In this document: one piece after another, positions 49,644 to 61,070 of the stretch
Position numbering within the stretch: the stretch's first letter is position 1
Layout of the letters: each line of letters opens with the position of its first letter
Source: Spirodela intermedia
Lineage: Eukaryota > Streptophyta > Magnoliopsida > Alismatales > Araceae
NCBI GenBank assembly: GCA_902729315.2
Contig: LR746272.1
Span: 4,471,037 to 4,535,036, forward strand
Direction of reading: 5' to 3'
DNA: 64,000 bases
Program-made: the position numbers and the translations under genes
Notes under the pieces: generated by a model
What the model was told of the DNA's origin: nothing
The model's database searches: none
Seen by the model: the letters and a program-made list of their open reading frames with translations, nothing else

Positions 49644-51279
49644 CGACAAGTCTTCATTATCATGAGTTAATAATTAGTAAATAATATAGTTTTAGCCTTA
49701 ACTCATGATAAATAGACTTATATTTGTGTTAAAGAATGATTTTTGGTTTTCAATTGATTAACGTGAATTTTTGGGTAATTATGTGATTTTATACGATTTT
49801 TACAGTCTTACCTTTGAGATAAATGAAGAACAAGAAATAAAAATAAAAAATATTACAAAATGGGGGGACCCGCCGGCCAGTCGGGCCCACAAGTGGGTCA
49901 GAAACGCAATCAGGGGAGTAGCCACGAGCAGGGGCTCAAGCGGCTTAGCTTGGCCGATAGGGGCATGTGTGTGCCACTCCCCTTCCACGTCACCGGTGGC
50001 CAGCCAGCTGTGGGGCAAGGAGTGGTTGTACACGCGAAAGAAGAGACTTTGCTTACAAAGCTAACATTACTATATATTTGCCTGAAAAATCGGCGCACAA
50101 TCGATGTGTGACTAAACCCGCGTCACACCTTCCTCAGAAGAGGCGGGCGACTGGCACGGGTTTGAATCCTCCAGAGTCAAAATTCATATATTTTTATCTA
50201 ATTATCGCGACTTTCCTACAGATTGCCGGTGTAGGATTAAGCAACGAGAATCGCTGGATCATCAGCGAAAATCTCATCAACGCGATTCGCAGAGCATTGC
50301 TACTAAAATTGCTGAACGATTCACGATAAAAGGATAGCAAATCTATCGAGTAAATCATCTCCGATTGATCAATGAACAAACCGTCGTCAGGAAGAGGACG
50401 ATCCGCCGGGAGACCAATTGCCACCTCCTGAGAGCGTACCAGATGCGATGAAGAGCCTCCTCTTACTATGCGGACCTGAGGATGAAGCTTCCTAACACAC
50501 GCCCTACTTCCATCCAGCTCCTCTCCATCGGGTGACAGCCGCCAGAGAGCCGTAAAGTTGCCATTTTTCCACTCTGCTGGGTGACAGCCGCCAGAGACGA
50601 TTCGACGACCCACTTCATTGATCTCTAGACTTCATGAGAAGATCTAGAGATTGCCCATGTCGTCTTTGTCCAAGGAGAGCCTTCAAGGCCGTGGACACTA
50701 CTCGACAATCCTCCTGAACGCTCAAGATTCTGGTGCATCGCCAACGCATCGTCGTCACGACGCCAGAACTCTGTTTTCTTACTTTCAATTTAATTTACGC
50801 TTCATTTAGTGATACTTTGTGTGATTTTAATATACCAAACTATACTTCGTTCAATTACGATTCTTCTGGCTTTTACAGATCTTAATTTGATTAATTAAGT
50901 CATCTATAATCGCTTATGTAAGAATCGTCAGGCAGAACTCTGTTTCTGCCTGATTCGCGTTCACCGGGTGCTGACATCATCCTGACGTCCGCACCCTTAT
51001 TTCCCTTTTTTCGTGAATTTTAAATATATTTCCTTTTTATTTCCTAGTATAAAATTCATAAGAAAACCGTCTTCATTGAGAAAAATTCTGAATAATTACC
51101 AGATATTATATTACATTCCTATGATCGACTTGGAAAATTATCACTATTTTTAGAATTTTTATTTAATTATAATTGATATATTTATTTAGAAATACTTCTA
51201 AATATCTAAAAATTCGTATTTTCTAGTTTTATAAATTTTATATTTGCGTGATTTAATATATAACAACTGAGTCACGTCA
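49644..51279 (+). repeat. Solo LTR
   Basis: It is about 1636 bp. The start reads CGACAAGTCTTC, a mutated TGATAAGTCTTC, and the end is GAGTCACGTCA. Flanks are GATGA and TGCCC, so no target duplication is visible. The USE has one change (GATGTGTGAC). One 144-bp unit is present. Confidence 0.85.
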
Positions 51280-51644
51280 TGCCCTCTCTTGGGCTCAGAA
51301 ACATATTAGGCTGGCCCTCTCCATAAGACTCGAGCTTTTTCTTGGGTTGAAAACTTAGGCTTCTTTCATTACTTTCAACTCATAATAATAGCTCACCTAA
51401 GTCCTTACAAGCAAATAATTATCAAGAAAATATGAAAGAATCACTACTTTACTTCATAAAAGTCAAGTGGGGTTAGTCTCATGATATCAATAAAATCAAT
51501 AAAAGAATATATATTAGGACTTAAGTAATAAAATATTATAAATGTCATAATGAGTCAATAACACATGTATAATTATATTCTCTACCCACTAATTATCATC
51601 TATATATAAGATATCAACATATAGATATAACTATTAATTTATAA
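51280..51644. other. Unassigned AT-rich sequence
   Basis: Nothing recognisable. It is AT-rich with ATATATAAG-type runs. It lies between a solo LTR and a decayed LTR. Confidence 0.4.
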
Positions 51645-51897
51645 TTATCAATCATTCTTTTCTCGATGAAGACATATGTTGATAAATCAAACATAATTTA
51701 CATGATAGATTTGTGATCCTTTTATCCATAATCATTTAATAATTTTAGTAAAGATATTTTGAAAATCTTGTTGATGAGATTTTTGTCAATGATTGAGTGA
51801 TTCTGACAACTTAATTATTTATTGATAATCTGTACAAAATCAATCAAGTAAAAATATGAGTTTTGACTCTGATAAGATTTAAATCTTTGTCGGTTGT

Positions 51898-53635
51898 TGA
51901 TAAGTCTTCATTATCATGAATTAATAATTAATAAATAATTTAGTTTCTGTCTTCACTCATGATAAATAAACTTAAATTTATGTTAAATTATGAAAAGTTG
52001 TTTTTAGTTGATTAATGTGATTTTTTGGCTAATTATGTGATATTTTACAAATTTATATAATTTTAATAATCTTATTTTTGAGATAAATAAAGAAAAATAA
52101 ATTAAAATAAAAAGATAGAAAAAGAGGGGATCCACCAGCCAACTGGGCCTGCAAGTGGGTCAAAAGTATAGTCAGGGCAAAGCCACGAGTAAGGGCTCGA
52201 ATGGCTATAGACCGATGGGGGCATGTGTGCATCACTCTCCTTCTACGTCACTAGTGGCCAGTGAGCTGTGGGGCAAAGAGTGGCCGTACACATGCAAGAA
52301 AGGGACTCATTGATTCCAAAATCTCGCATTACTATATATGCATCTCAATATTTGGCATATAATTGATGTGGGACTAAATTTGTAGTCACACCTTCCTCAA
52401 AATATTTTTGAAGATTTTAATACCTAAAATACCCCTTATTTATAATAGTGAGATATCATGATGATGTCATTATATAAGGATATTCGAGAACTTATTCTCT
52501 CTCTCTCTCATGTAGGTAGACGACTAGTGTGGGTTTAAATCCTACTAAAACTAAAACTCATTTTTTTATCTAATTAAATTATAATTTTCTTATAGATTGT
52601 TGGTGAAAGATTAAGTTACCAAATCATTTAATCATCAATAAAAATCTTGCAGAGCATCATTACTAAAATTGCTAAATGATTCGTGATAAAATGATCATAA
52701 ATTCATCAAGTAAATCATCTATGATTGATCGATGAATAAGTTTTTGTTGAGAAGAGGAAGATCTGTTGAGAGAAGAGTTGCCACCTCTTGAGAACATACT
52801 AGATCTGACGAAGAGCCTCCTCTTACTGCACGGACTTGAGGATGAAGCTCCTTAACATACATCCCACCTCCATCTAACTCCTTTTTATTGGGTGACAGCC
52901 ATCAAAGAGCTACAAAGTTGTTATTTTTCCGCTTTGTTAGGTGATAGTCGTCGGAGACGTTTTGACGACTCATTTTATTGATCTCTAGATTTTACAAGAA
53001 AATATAAAGATTGCTCATGTCGTCCTTGTCTAAAGAGAGCCTTCAAGGTCATAGATATTATATGACAATCCTCCTAAATGCTCAAAATTTTGGTACATCA
53101 TTGACGCATCGCCGCCATAATGTTGGAACTCTGTTTTTCTACTTTTTATTTAATTTTTACTCCATTTAGAGATAATCTGTGTGATTTTAATTTTCTAAAC
53201 TACTTTTCATTCAATTATGATTTTTCAGACTTCTACAAATCTTAATTTGACTAATTAAATCATTTGTAATTCCTTATGTAAGAATCACTAAGTAAAACTC
53301 TATTTGTGCCTAATTCGTGTTCATTAGGTCTTGACATTATCTTGACGTCTCTATCCTTAGTTCTCTTTTTCACGAATTTTAAATATATTTTAATTTTATT
53401 TTTTAGTTTAAAATTTATAAAAAATCATATTCATTGAGAAAGTTTCTAAATATTACCTAATATTATATTACATTCTTGTGATTGACTTGGAAATTTTCTA
53501 CTATTTTTTGAATTTTTATTAAATTACAATTGATATTTTTGTTTATAAATACTTCTAAACATCTAAAAATTAATAATTTTTAGTTTTATAATTTTTAAAT
53601 TTACGTGATGTGTTATACAATTATGAAGTCACATT
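51898..53635 (+). repeat. Old solo LTR, variant subtype, decayed TSD
   Basis: It is 1738 bp, begins TGATAAGTCTTC and ends GAAGTCACATTA. Flanks are GTTGT (51893-51897) and GTCAC (53636-53640). Other LTRs read GTCGC at this site, so both are explained by C-to-T and G-to-A changes in an original GTCGC duplication. An extra segment of about 120 bp with a CT repeat lies near 52395-52515. Confidence 0.8.
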
Positions 53636-53681
53636 AGTCACCCACCAATATGAGAGAGAGTGAAATACCTATGTGAATAAC

Positions 53682-54456
53682 TGATGACTTAGTTGTTGTA
53701 TAGTAAATCACGTAAATTTAAAATTTATAAAACTAGAAAATATGAATTTTTAGATATTTAGAAGTATTTCTGAACAAATATATCAATTATAATTCAATAA
53801 AACTTCCAAAAATAGTTGTAATTTTCCAAGTCAATCACATACATGTAATATAATATCTGGTAATTATTCAGAATTTTCCTAAAAGAGTATTATTTTCTAT
53901 GAAATTTTATACTAAGAAATAAAAATAAAATATATTTAAAATTCACAAATAAAGGAAATAAGGGTGTGGACATCAAGATGATGTCAGCACTCGGCGAATG
54001 CGAATTGGGCAAAAGTAGAGTTCTACTTGACGATTCTTACGTAAGCGATTACATGTGATTTAATTGATCAAATTAAGATCTATAAAAGCTAGAAGAATCG
54101 TAATTGAATGAAGTATATTTAAATCACACAAATTATCAGTAAATGAAGTGAAAAATAAGTTGAAAGAAGGAAAACAGAGTTCTAGCATCATAGCGGCGAT
54201 GCGTCGGTGATGCACTAGAATCCTGAACGTTCGGGAGGATCGTCGTGTAGTGTCCATGGCCTCGAAGGCTCTTCTTGGATAAAGATGACATAGGCAATCT
54301 CTAGATCTCCTTGCGAAGTCTAGAGATCAATGAAATGGGTCATCAAATTGTCTTCGGTAGCTGTCACCTAACGGAGTTAAAAAATAGTGACTTTGTGACT
54401 CTCTAACAGTTGTCACCAGATAAAGAGCAGCTGAATGGAGGTGGGGCATGTGTTAG
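53682..54456 (-). repeat. Partial LTR at the outer end of Ath-NA2
   Basis: It begins TGATGACTTAGTTG just after the duplication ATAAC and runs 775 bp. It stops at GGGGCATGTGTTAG, the middle of an LTR, where a complete LTR begins. Confidence 0.8.
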
Positions 54457-56084
54457 TGATGTGACTTAGTCATTGTATAGTAAATCACATAAATTTAAAA
54501 TTTATAAAACTAGAAAATACAAATTTTTAGATATTTAGAAGTATTTCTAAACAAATATATCAATTATAATTCAAAAAAACTTCTAAAAATAATGATAATT
54601 TTCCAAGTCGATCAAAAGAATGTAATATTATATTTGATAATTATTCAGAATTATCTACAAAGAATATTATTTTTTATGAATTTTATACTAGGAAATGAAA
54701 AGAAAATCTATTTAAAATTCACAGAAAAGGGAAATAAGGGTGCGGACATTAGGATGACATCAACGTCCCAATGAATCTGAATCAGGCAGAAATAGAGTTC
54801 TGCCTGACGATTCTTACATAAACAATTACAAAAGATTTAATTGATCAAATTAAGATCTATAAAAACTGAAAGAATCATAATAAAATGAAGTATATTTTGG
54901 TAAATTTAAAATCAACAAATTATCACTAAATGAAATAGAAATAAAGTTGAAAGCAGGAAAATAGAGTTCCGGCATCATGGCGGCAATGTGTTAGCGATGC
55001 ACAAGAATCCTAAGCATTCAGGAGGATTATCATATAGTGTCCACAACCTCAAAGGTTCTCCTTGGACAAAGATGACGTGGGCAATCTCTAGATCTCCTTG
55101 CGAAGTCTAGAGATCAATGAAATAGGTTGTTGAATCGTCTCCGACAATTGTCACCCGGTGGAGCGGAAAAATGACAACTTTGTAGCTCTCTAGTGGCTGT
55201 CACCTGATGAAGAAGAGCTAGATGGAGGTGGGGCGCATGTTAGGGAGCTTCATCCTCAGGTTTGCACAACAAGAGGAGACTCTTCATCGCATCCGGTACG
55301 TTCTTAGGAGGTGGCATCTCGTCTCCCAGCAGATCGTCCTCTTCCCGACGTCGACTTGTTCGTCGATCAATTGGAGATGCTTTACTCAATGGATTTGTGA
55401 TCCTTTTATCGCGAATTGTCCAGCAACTTTAGTTACAATGCTCCGCGAATCATGTTGATGAGATTTTCACCGATGATCCAACGATTCTGATTGCTTAATC
55501 TTTTATCGGAGATCTGTAGGAAAGTCACGATAATTAGATAAAAAATATAAATTTTGGCTTTAGGAGGATTCAAACCTGCGCCAATTTCCTACCCATTCTG
55601 GGGAAGGTGACATGGGTTTAGTCTCAAATCGGTTGTGCACCGAAGTTTCTGGTAAATATAAAGTAACATTACATTCCTGATCAAGTCCTTTTCTTGCGCG
55701 TGTACGACCACTCCTTGCCCCACAGCCGACTAGCCACTGATGACTTGGAAGGGGAGTGGCGCACATGTGCCTCCATCGGTTCAAGCCACTCGAGCCCCTG
55801 CTCACAACTACTCCCTGACTACGCTTCCAACCCGCTTGCGGGCCTAGTTGGCTAGTAGGTCCCTCCCATTTTACTATATTTTTATTTTAATTTCTTTTCC
55901 TTCATTTATCTCAAAAGTAAGACTATAAAAATCGTATAAAATCACATAATTACCCAAAAATTCACGTTAATCAACTAAAAACCACTTTTCACACTTTAAC
56001 ATAAATATAAGTCTATTTATCATGAGTTAAGGCTAAAACTATATTATTTACTAATTATTATATCATGATAATGAAGACTTATCA
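54457..56084 (-). repeat. Complete LTR within Ath-NA2
   Basis: It is 1628 bp with edges TGATGTGACTTAG and GACTTATCA. Left flank GTTAG and right flank GTAAG look like a duplication with one mismatch. However, each is the native sequence of its own flank (LTR and coding region), so the resemblance may be chance or microhomology. Confidence 0.85.
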
Positions 56085-58492
56085 GTAAGTTTCATGATAT
56101 TCTTTTTTAGATTTAGCATAAATTCATATACTTCATATATATACCTTGACATACTTTCAGCCAAAACAAAATGAAAATTAACAAAGTTTTCCCAAAAATA
56201 ATATTTCCACTTTGAAAAGAATCTTTCCTCATTTCTATCTTATTTTGTAAGGCTCTCATTTATTAATAAATACTTTCTATTAATAGACCATAAAATGTGA
56301 TCAAGCCATATAATTTTCAAATTAGCTCTTACTCAATCTAGAAGTTTTTCATCTAAATTGATATCTCTAATTCTTCCACTCACTCATTTCTTAATTTCTT
56401 TTATCTGCATAATCTTCCCATACTCTATTTTATCTTCCATACATATTTGTTCAATTTGCAAGGAGTGAAATATTTCAAGCTTAGAAGTAATTCTAATGGG
56501 CTGTGGATTTTGATATTTTTAAGTTTAGATCTAATGAATTCAGTAAAATTCATATTTTCTCCTTCAAAATTATCTCTATATTTATATCCATTATTTTTCT
56601 TTCTCCCCATTAGTTGAATCAACTCTTTTTCTACCTTTTTGTTTCTCAACTCATCAAATTCTTCATCTTCTCACGAGCTATCTTTTAATTTTGGTATATG
56701 ATATACATCATCATCCTCACTATCAACATCTATGGCTGCAAAATTATGATTAGATTTATTAATTTTGTCTCTTACATCTCCCAAATCAACTGATTTTTCC
56801 TCACTTGAAATATATTTTTCTTCATTTCTGTCCTTACTCCCTTCTACTAAAATTTGGATGATTCTTCCATGATCAGCTGTTGTTTCTTCATCTAAGGGCT
56901 CTTTCTCCTCATCATCCTCACTATATTCATTCATCAATTGTGAGAAATAAATTATTTTATTCAAACTTCCTATTATTATATTTTCAACTTTAATATTCTC
57001 ATTTATTTCTAATGACTCATCAATTTCTTCTAATAATTTGAAATAAGGATCAAGTAAACTATTTTCACTCAATATATTCACTGTCCTAACATTTTCATTT
57101 CGTGGGTTTTTTTTTAAATTTATCTAACTAGACTCTCTTTGCTGAAATCCTATAGTTGGACAGTTTCCTAAATTTTCTTTGGGCTGACTAGGTGGCTGTC
57201 CCTCTTCTCTCCTATTCTCAAAAGCCTATAATTTTTTTTTGGTGCAACATCATTTGATTCATAGTTTGTTACATCATTTGGCTCATTTGCTGCATCATTT
57301 CCATAGCATCAGATCGGATTGAGAGGCCTGATTTTTTTAAAATATGTGTTTCTATTTTAGACAAAATTTAAAATTTGAATTGGATCTAAGTGCTTCGAGA
57401 TTTTGAATATTATTTGGGCTTCTCCACGAAAAATTATTCCCCTAATTAGGATTATAAGAATTAGAAAAATATTCCCTATTTCTATTAAAATCATGGGTTA
57501 CTTAGACTTGTTCTTGCCTAGGATAAAATGATTGATTGTAATATTTAAATTCAAAATTATCATTTTCACCATATTTAGAACATACAATATATGCATTCAA
57601 TTGAAGGTTAGGAGGCTTTCTAATAAGTAAATCAAGTTTTTCTAATCTTTGATTAATCTGATTAACCTCTTTCTTAAATTAAAATCATCATCATGATACA
57701 ATTCATAAATTTCTCTCTTCTTATCCCCATCATATAATTCAAAAGAGCCTTGATCTCTAGAATTTTCACTTAAATTTTCATAAAGACTATAAATCTAATC
57801 AAGGGTTTTCTCCATTAAAGCTCCTCCACGTATAGAATCAATCATATTTCTATGTTGTTCTAATAATCCATCATAAAAAATTCTATTGAACTACCACTTG
57901 GGTATAGCATGATGAGGATACTTTCTAAGTAAATATTTGAATTTTTCTCATGTCTCATGCAAAGTTTCTCCTGGTCTTTAAGAAAAATTCCATTTATGTT
58001 TTCTCATATTTTGAGTTTTTACTAAGGGATAAAATTTTCGAAGAAAGACCTATTATATATCTTTCTAGCTAGTTAATTCTGTAGCTAATGTAGATAGCCA
58101 ATGGCTAGCTTTGTCCCTAAGTATATGAGAAAATAATTTCATCTTAATAATTTTTTATGTAACTTGAGAGAGATTAACTAAATCACATACCATATGAAAT
58201 TTCTCTAAGTGCTGATGAGGTTTCTCTAAAGGCAATCCATGAAAACTAGGGAGCATTTGAAAAATTCTTAGATTTATTTCGAATTTAACAATGGGTGCTA
58301 ATGGGACTCTAATATTGGATGCTCTTTGAAATGAATCAGGAATATAATGATTTTTCATGGCCATAGGATTGTTCTCAGTTTAACTGGTACTTACTTTAGA
58401 ATCCATTCAAAATTAATTTTTCTTTTAGATTTTTAGTTTTGAATGAAAAAAGGATTTTCTAGCCTTGGATGTAAGGATCTTCTACCATACAT
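56085..58492 (-). pseudogene. gag: Ath-NA2 gag plus unrecognised region
   Basis: It starts at ATG 58492 and has the gag phrase FHGLPLEKPHQHLEKF (near 58220). At the knuckle position only the first Cys remains (CSKYGENDNFEFKY). The family-specific part is readable at 56671-57081 (YSEDDEEKEPLDEE, DDDVYHIPKLKDSS) and 56425-56649 (KELIQLMGRKKNNG, MNFTEFIRS). It then continues with stops to 56085, where it is cut. It confirms that the non-gag region of Ath-NA1 is shared. Confidence 0.82.
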
Positions 58493-58686
58493 AAAAAATC
58501 AATAAATTTGAGAGAAAAAGTTTTGTAATTGTTGCCATCCTTCAATATACTCCAGTCCTTGCCTTGCTTCTCCTCTTTTCAATTTTTTTTTTTAAAAAAT
58601 TCGGCAAGAAGAAAATAAAACAAGAGTTAATTTTTTTTGTGTACTCTAAGAGAAAAATAAAAAAATATGAAATATTATGTAATACA

Positions 58687-58704
58687 TCCCCAACAATGGT
58701 GCCA
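58687..58704 (-). other. Ath-NA2 primer-binding site
   Basis: On the - strand it reads TGGCACCATTGTTGGGGA, a tRNA-Asp-type site with several C-to-T or G-to-A changes. Confidence 0.75.
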
Positions 58705-58709
58705 AAGTT

Positions 58710-60343
58710 TGATGTGACTTAGTCATTATATAGTAAATCACAAAATTTTAAATTTTATAAAACTAGAAAATACAAATTTTTGGATATTTAAAAATATTTC
58801 TGAACAAATATATCAATTATAATTTAATAAAACTTCTAAAAATAGCATTAATTTTCCAAGTTGATCACAGGGATGTAATATAATATTAGTTAATTAGTCA
58901 GAATTTTCCTCTAAGAATACTATTTTTTATGAATTTTATACTAAGAAATAAAAATAAAATATATTTAAAATTCACAAAAAAAGAAAATAAAGGTGCAGAC
59001 ATCAGGATGATGTCAGCACCCAACAAACGAGAATCAAGTAGAAATAAAGTTCTACCCAATGATTCTTACATAAGTAATTATAGATGATTTAATTGATTAA
59101 ATTAAGATCTATAAAAGCAAAAAGAATCGTAATTAAATGAAGTATATCTTGGTAAATTTAAATCACACAAATTATCATTAAATGAAGTAGAAAGTAAGTT
59201 GAAAGTAAAAAAATAGGGTTCCGGCATTGCGGCGACGATGTGTTGGCTGTGCACCGAAATCCTTAACATTTAGGAGGATCGTCATGTAATGTCCACAGCC
59301 TCGAAGGCTCTCCTTGGACAAAGACGATGTGAGTAACTTCTAGATCTCCTTGCGAAGTTTATAGATCAATGAAATGAGTTGTTGAATCGTCTCTGGCGGC
59401 TATCACATAATGGAGTAGAAAAACGGCGACTTTGTGGCTCTCTAACGACTGTCCCCCAACAGAGAGGAGCTGGATAGAGGTGGGGCACATGTCAGTGAGT
59501 TTCATCCTCAGGTCTGCACAGCAAGAAGAGGCTCTTCATTGCATCTGATATACTCTTAGGAGGTGGTACTCATCTCCCGGCAGATCGTCCTCTTCTCGAC
59601 GATGGCTTGTTCGTCGATCAATCAAAGATGCGTTACTAGATTGATTCGCGATCCTTTTATCATGAATCATTCAACAATCTTAGTAACAATGCTCCGCGAA
59701 TTACATTGATGAGATTTTCGCCGATGATCCAACGATTCTAGTTGCTTAATCCTTCATCAGTGATCTATAGGAAAGTCACAATAATCAAATAAAAAATATG
59801 AGTTTTGGCTCTAGAAGGATTTGAACCCGTGCTAGTTGCTCGCCCTTTCTAGGCAAGGTGTGGTGAGTTTAGTCTCACATCGCTTGTGTGCCAAGTTGTC
59901 TAGCGAATATATAGTAATATTACATTTACAATCAAGTCCCTTTCTCGCACTTGTACAACTACTCCTTGCCCCACAGCCGGCTGGCCACTAGTGATGTGGA
60001 AGGGGACTGGCGCACATGTGCCCCTATCGATTCAAGCCGTTCGAGCCACTACTCACGGCTACTCCCCGACTGTGCTTCCGACCTGCTTGTAGGCTTGGCT
60101 GGCCAGCAGGTTCCCCCCATTTTGCTATTTTTATTTTAATTCCTTTTTCTTCATTTATCTCAAAAGTAAGAGTGTAAAAATCATATAAATTCATATCAAA
60201 TCACAAAATTACCCAAAAATTCACTTTAATCAACTAAAAACCACTTTTCACACTTTAACATAAATATAAGTCTATTTATCATGAGTTAAGGCTAAAACTA
60301 TATTATTTACTAAATATTAACTCATGATAATGAAGACTTATCA
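58710..60343 (-). repeat. Ath-NA2 5' LTR
   Basis: It is 1634 bp with + strand edges TGATGTGACTTAG and GACTTATCA. The target duplication ATAAC follows. Its USE is mutated (GTCTCACATCG). One 144-bp unit remains, with many transitions. Confidence 0.9.
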
Positions 60344-60648
60344 ATAACCTTATAAAATGACATCATAAGGGTATCTCCTTCTTATAAATAAGGGATATTT
60401 TAGGTATTAAAATTATTAAAACCTTTTGGAGGCAATGACCTTAGGTTTAGTCCCACATCAATTATATGCCAAGTATTGAGGTTAATATATAGTAATACTA
60501 GACTTGATAATTAATGTGTCCCTTTCTTGTATGTGTATGACTGCTCTTTATCGCATGCCTGATTGGCCGCCAATGATATGGAAGGAGAGTGACACACATG
60601 TGTCTCCTACAAGTCCATCCTTAGCTGCTCAAGCCATTCTCTCACATG

Positions 60649-61070
60649 CATTAAGGACAATCCAAGACTTAAGTAGGGGGGAGGTTATCTCTTCCTTCAT
60701 TTGTATGCATTAGAGATAATGCATCATTCAAGTAAGGGGGAGAACAAAAAAATTTAAAAATGTTATGAATATTTTAAAACTTTTTCTGCATTGATTATTT
60801 GCACAAACACATATACTTAAACGAACAAAGCCTAATGCTCCTTTAAAAGGGTAAGTCAATTAGAAAAGTTTACCTTCTCTAGATTAGGGGTGTGAATCTC
60901 ATGAAAAAAAGATAGGTGAATTCTTTACCATGATCATTATTCTTTGAAGTATGAAGGAGTTTTAGGTTGTATTCATGGGTATGTGGTGTGACAATAAACA
61001 GCTAATGATAGTATATTGTGGATGAAAACAATTGAACTAGATCATCTTAGTCTAGTTATTATGTTGTGGT
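60649..61070 (+). other. 3' spacer of a related gypsy element
   Basis: It has ATTAAGGACAATCC followed by AAGTAGGGGGGAGG, then AAGTAAGGGGGAGA. These resemble the GAGGACAAT and polypurine motifs of the Athila spacers above. The rest is AT-rich with no coding signal. It leads to an LTR-like edge at 61071. Confidence 0.55.

Larger units (their letters stand above)
53682..60343 (-). mobile_element. Ath-NA2: second copy of the non-autonomous Athila derivative
   Basis: It is flanked by ATAAC at 53677-53681 and 60344-60348. Reading right to left it has 5' LTR 58710-60343, primer site 58687-58704, gag plus the unrecognised region (about 58492-56085), a full LTR 54457-56084 and a further partial LTR 53682-54456. 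The last part of the unknown region and the whole 3' spacer are missing, so the middle LTR abuts coding sequence. No pol sequence is present. Confidence 0.85.
51645..60648 (-). repeat. Old LTR split into three pieces (51645-51897, 53636-53681, 60344-60648)
   Basis: The pieces join in order into one decayed LTR of a variant subtype. The left piece matches the GATGATTTACTCGATGG region. The middle piece starts GTCACCCACC and has ATGAGAGAGAG. The right piece has the AAATAAGGGATATTTTAGG region, then GTTTAGTCCCACATC. A solo LTR (51898-53635) and Ath-NA2 (53682-60343) interrupt it. The same variant segment, reversed, is found in the solo LTR at 52395-52515. Its true ends are lost. Confidence 0.72.

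Noticed and set aside
49639-51284. A target duplication for the solo LTR at 49644
   Set aside because: GATGA and TGCCC do not match even allowing transitions, so none is claimed.
54452-56089. GTTAG/GTAAG as a true target duplication of the middle LTR of Ath-NA2
   Set aside because: Each word is the native sequence of its own flank in other copies, so no duplication needs to be invoked.
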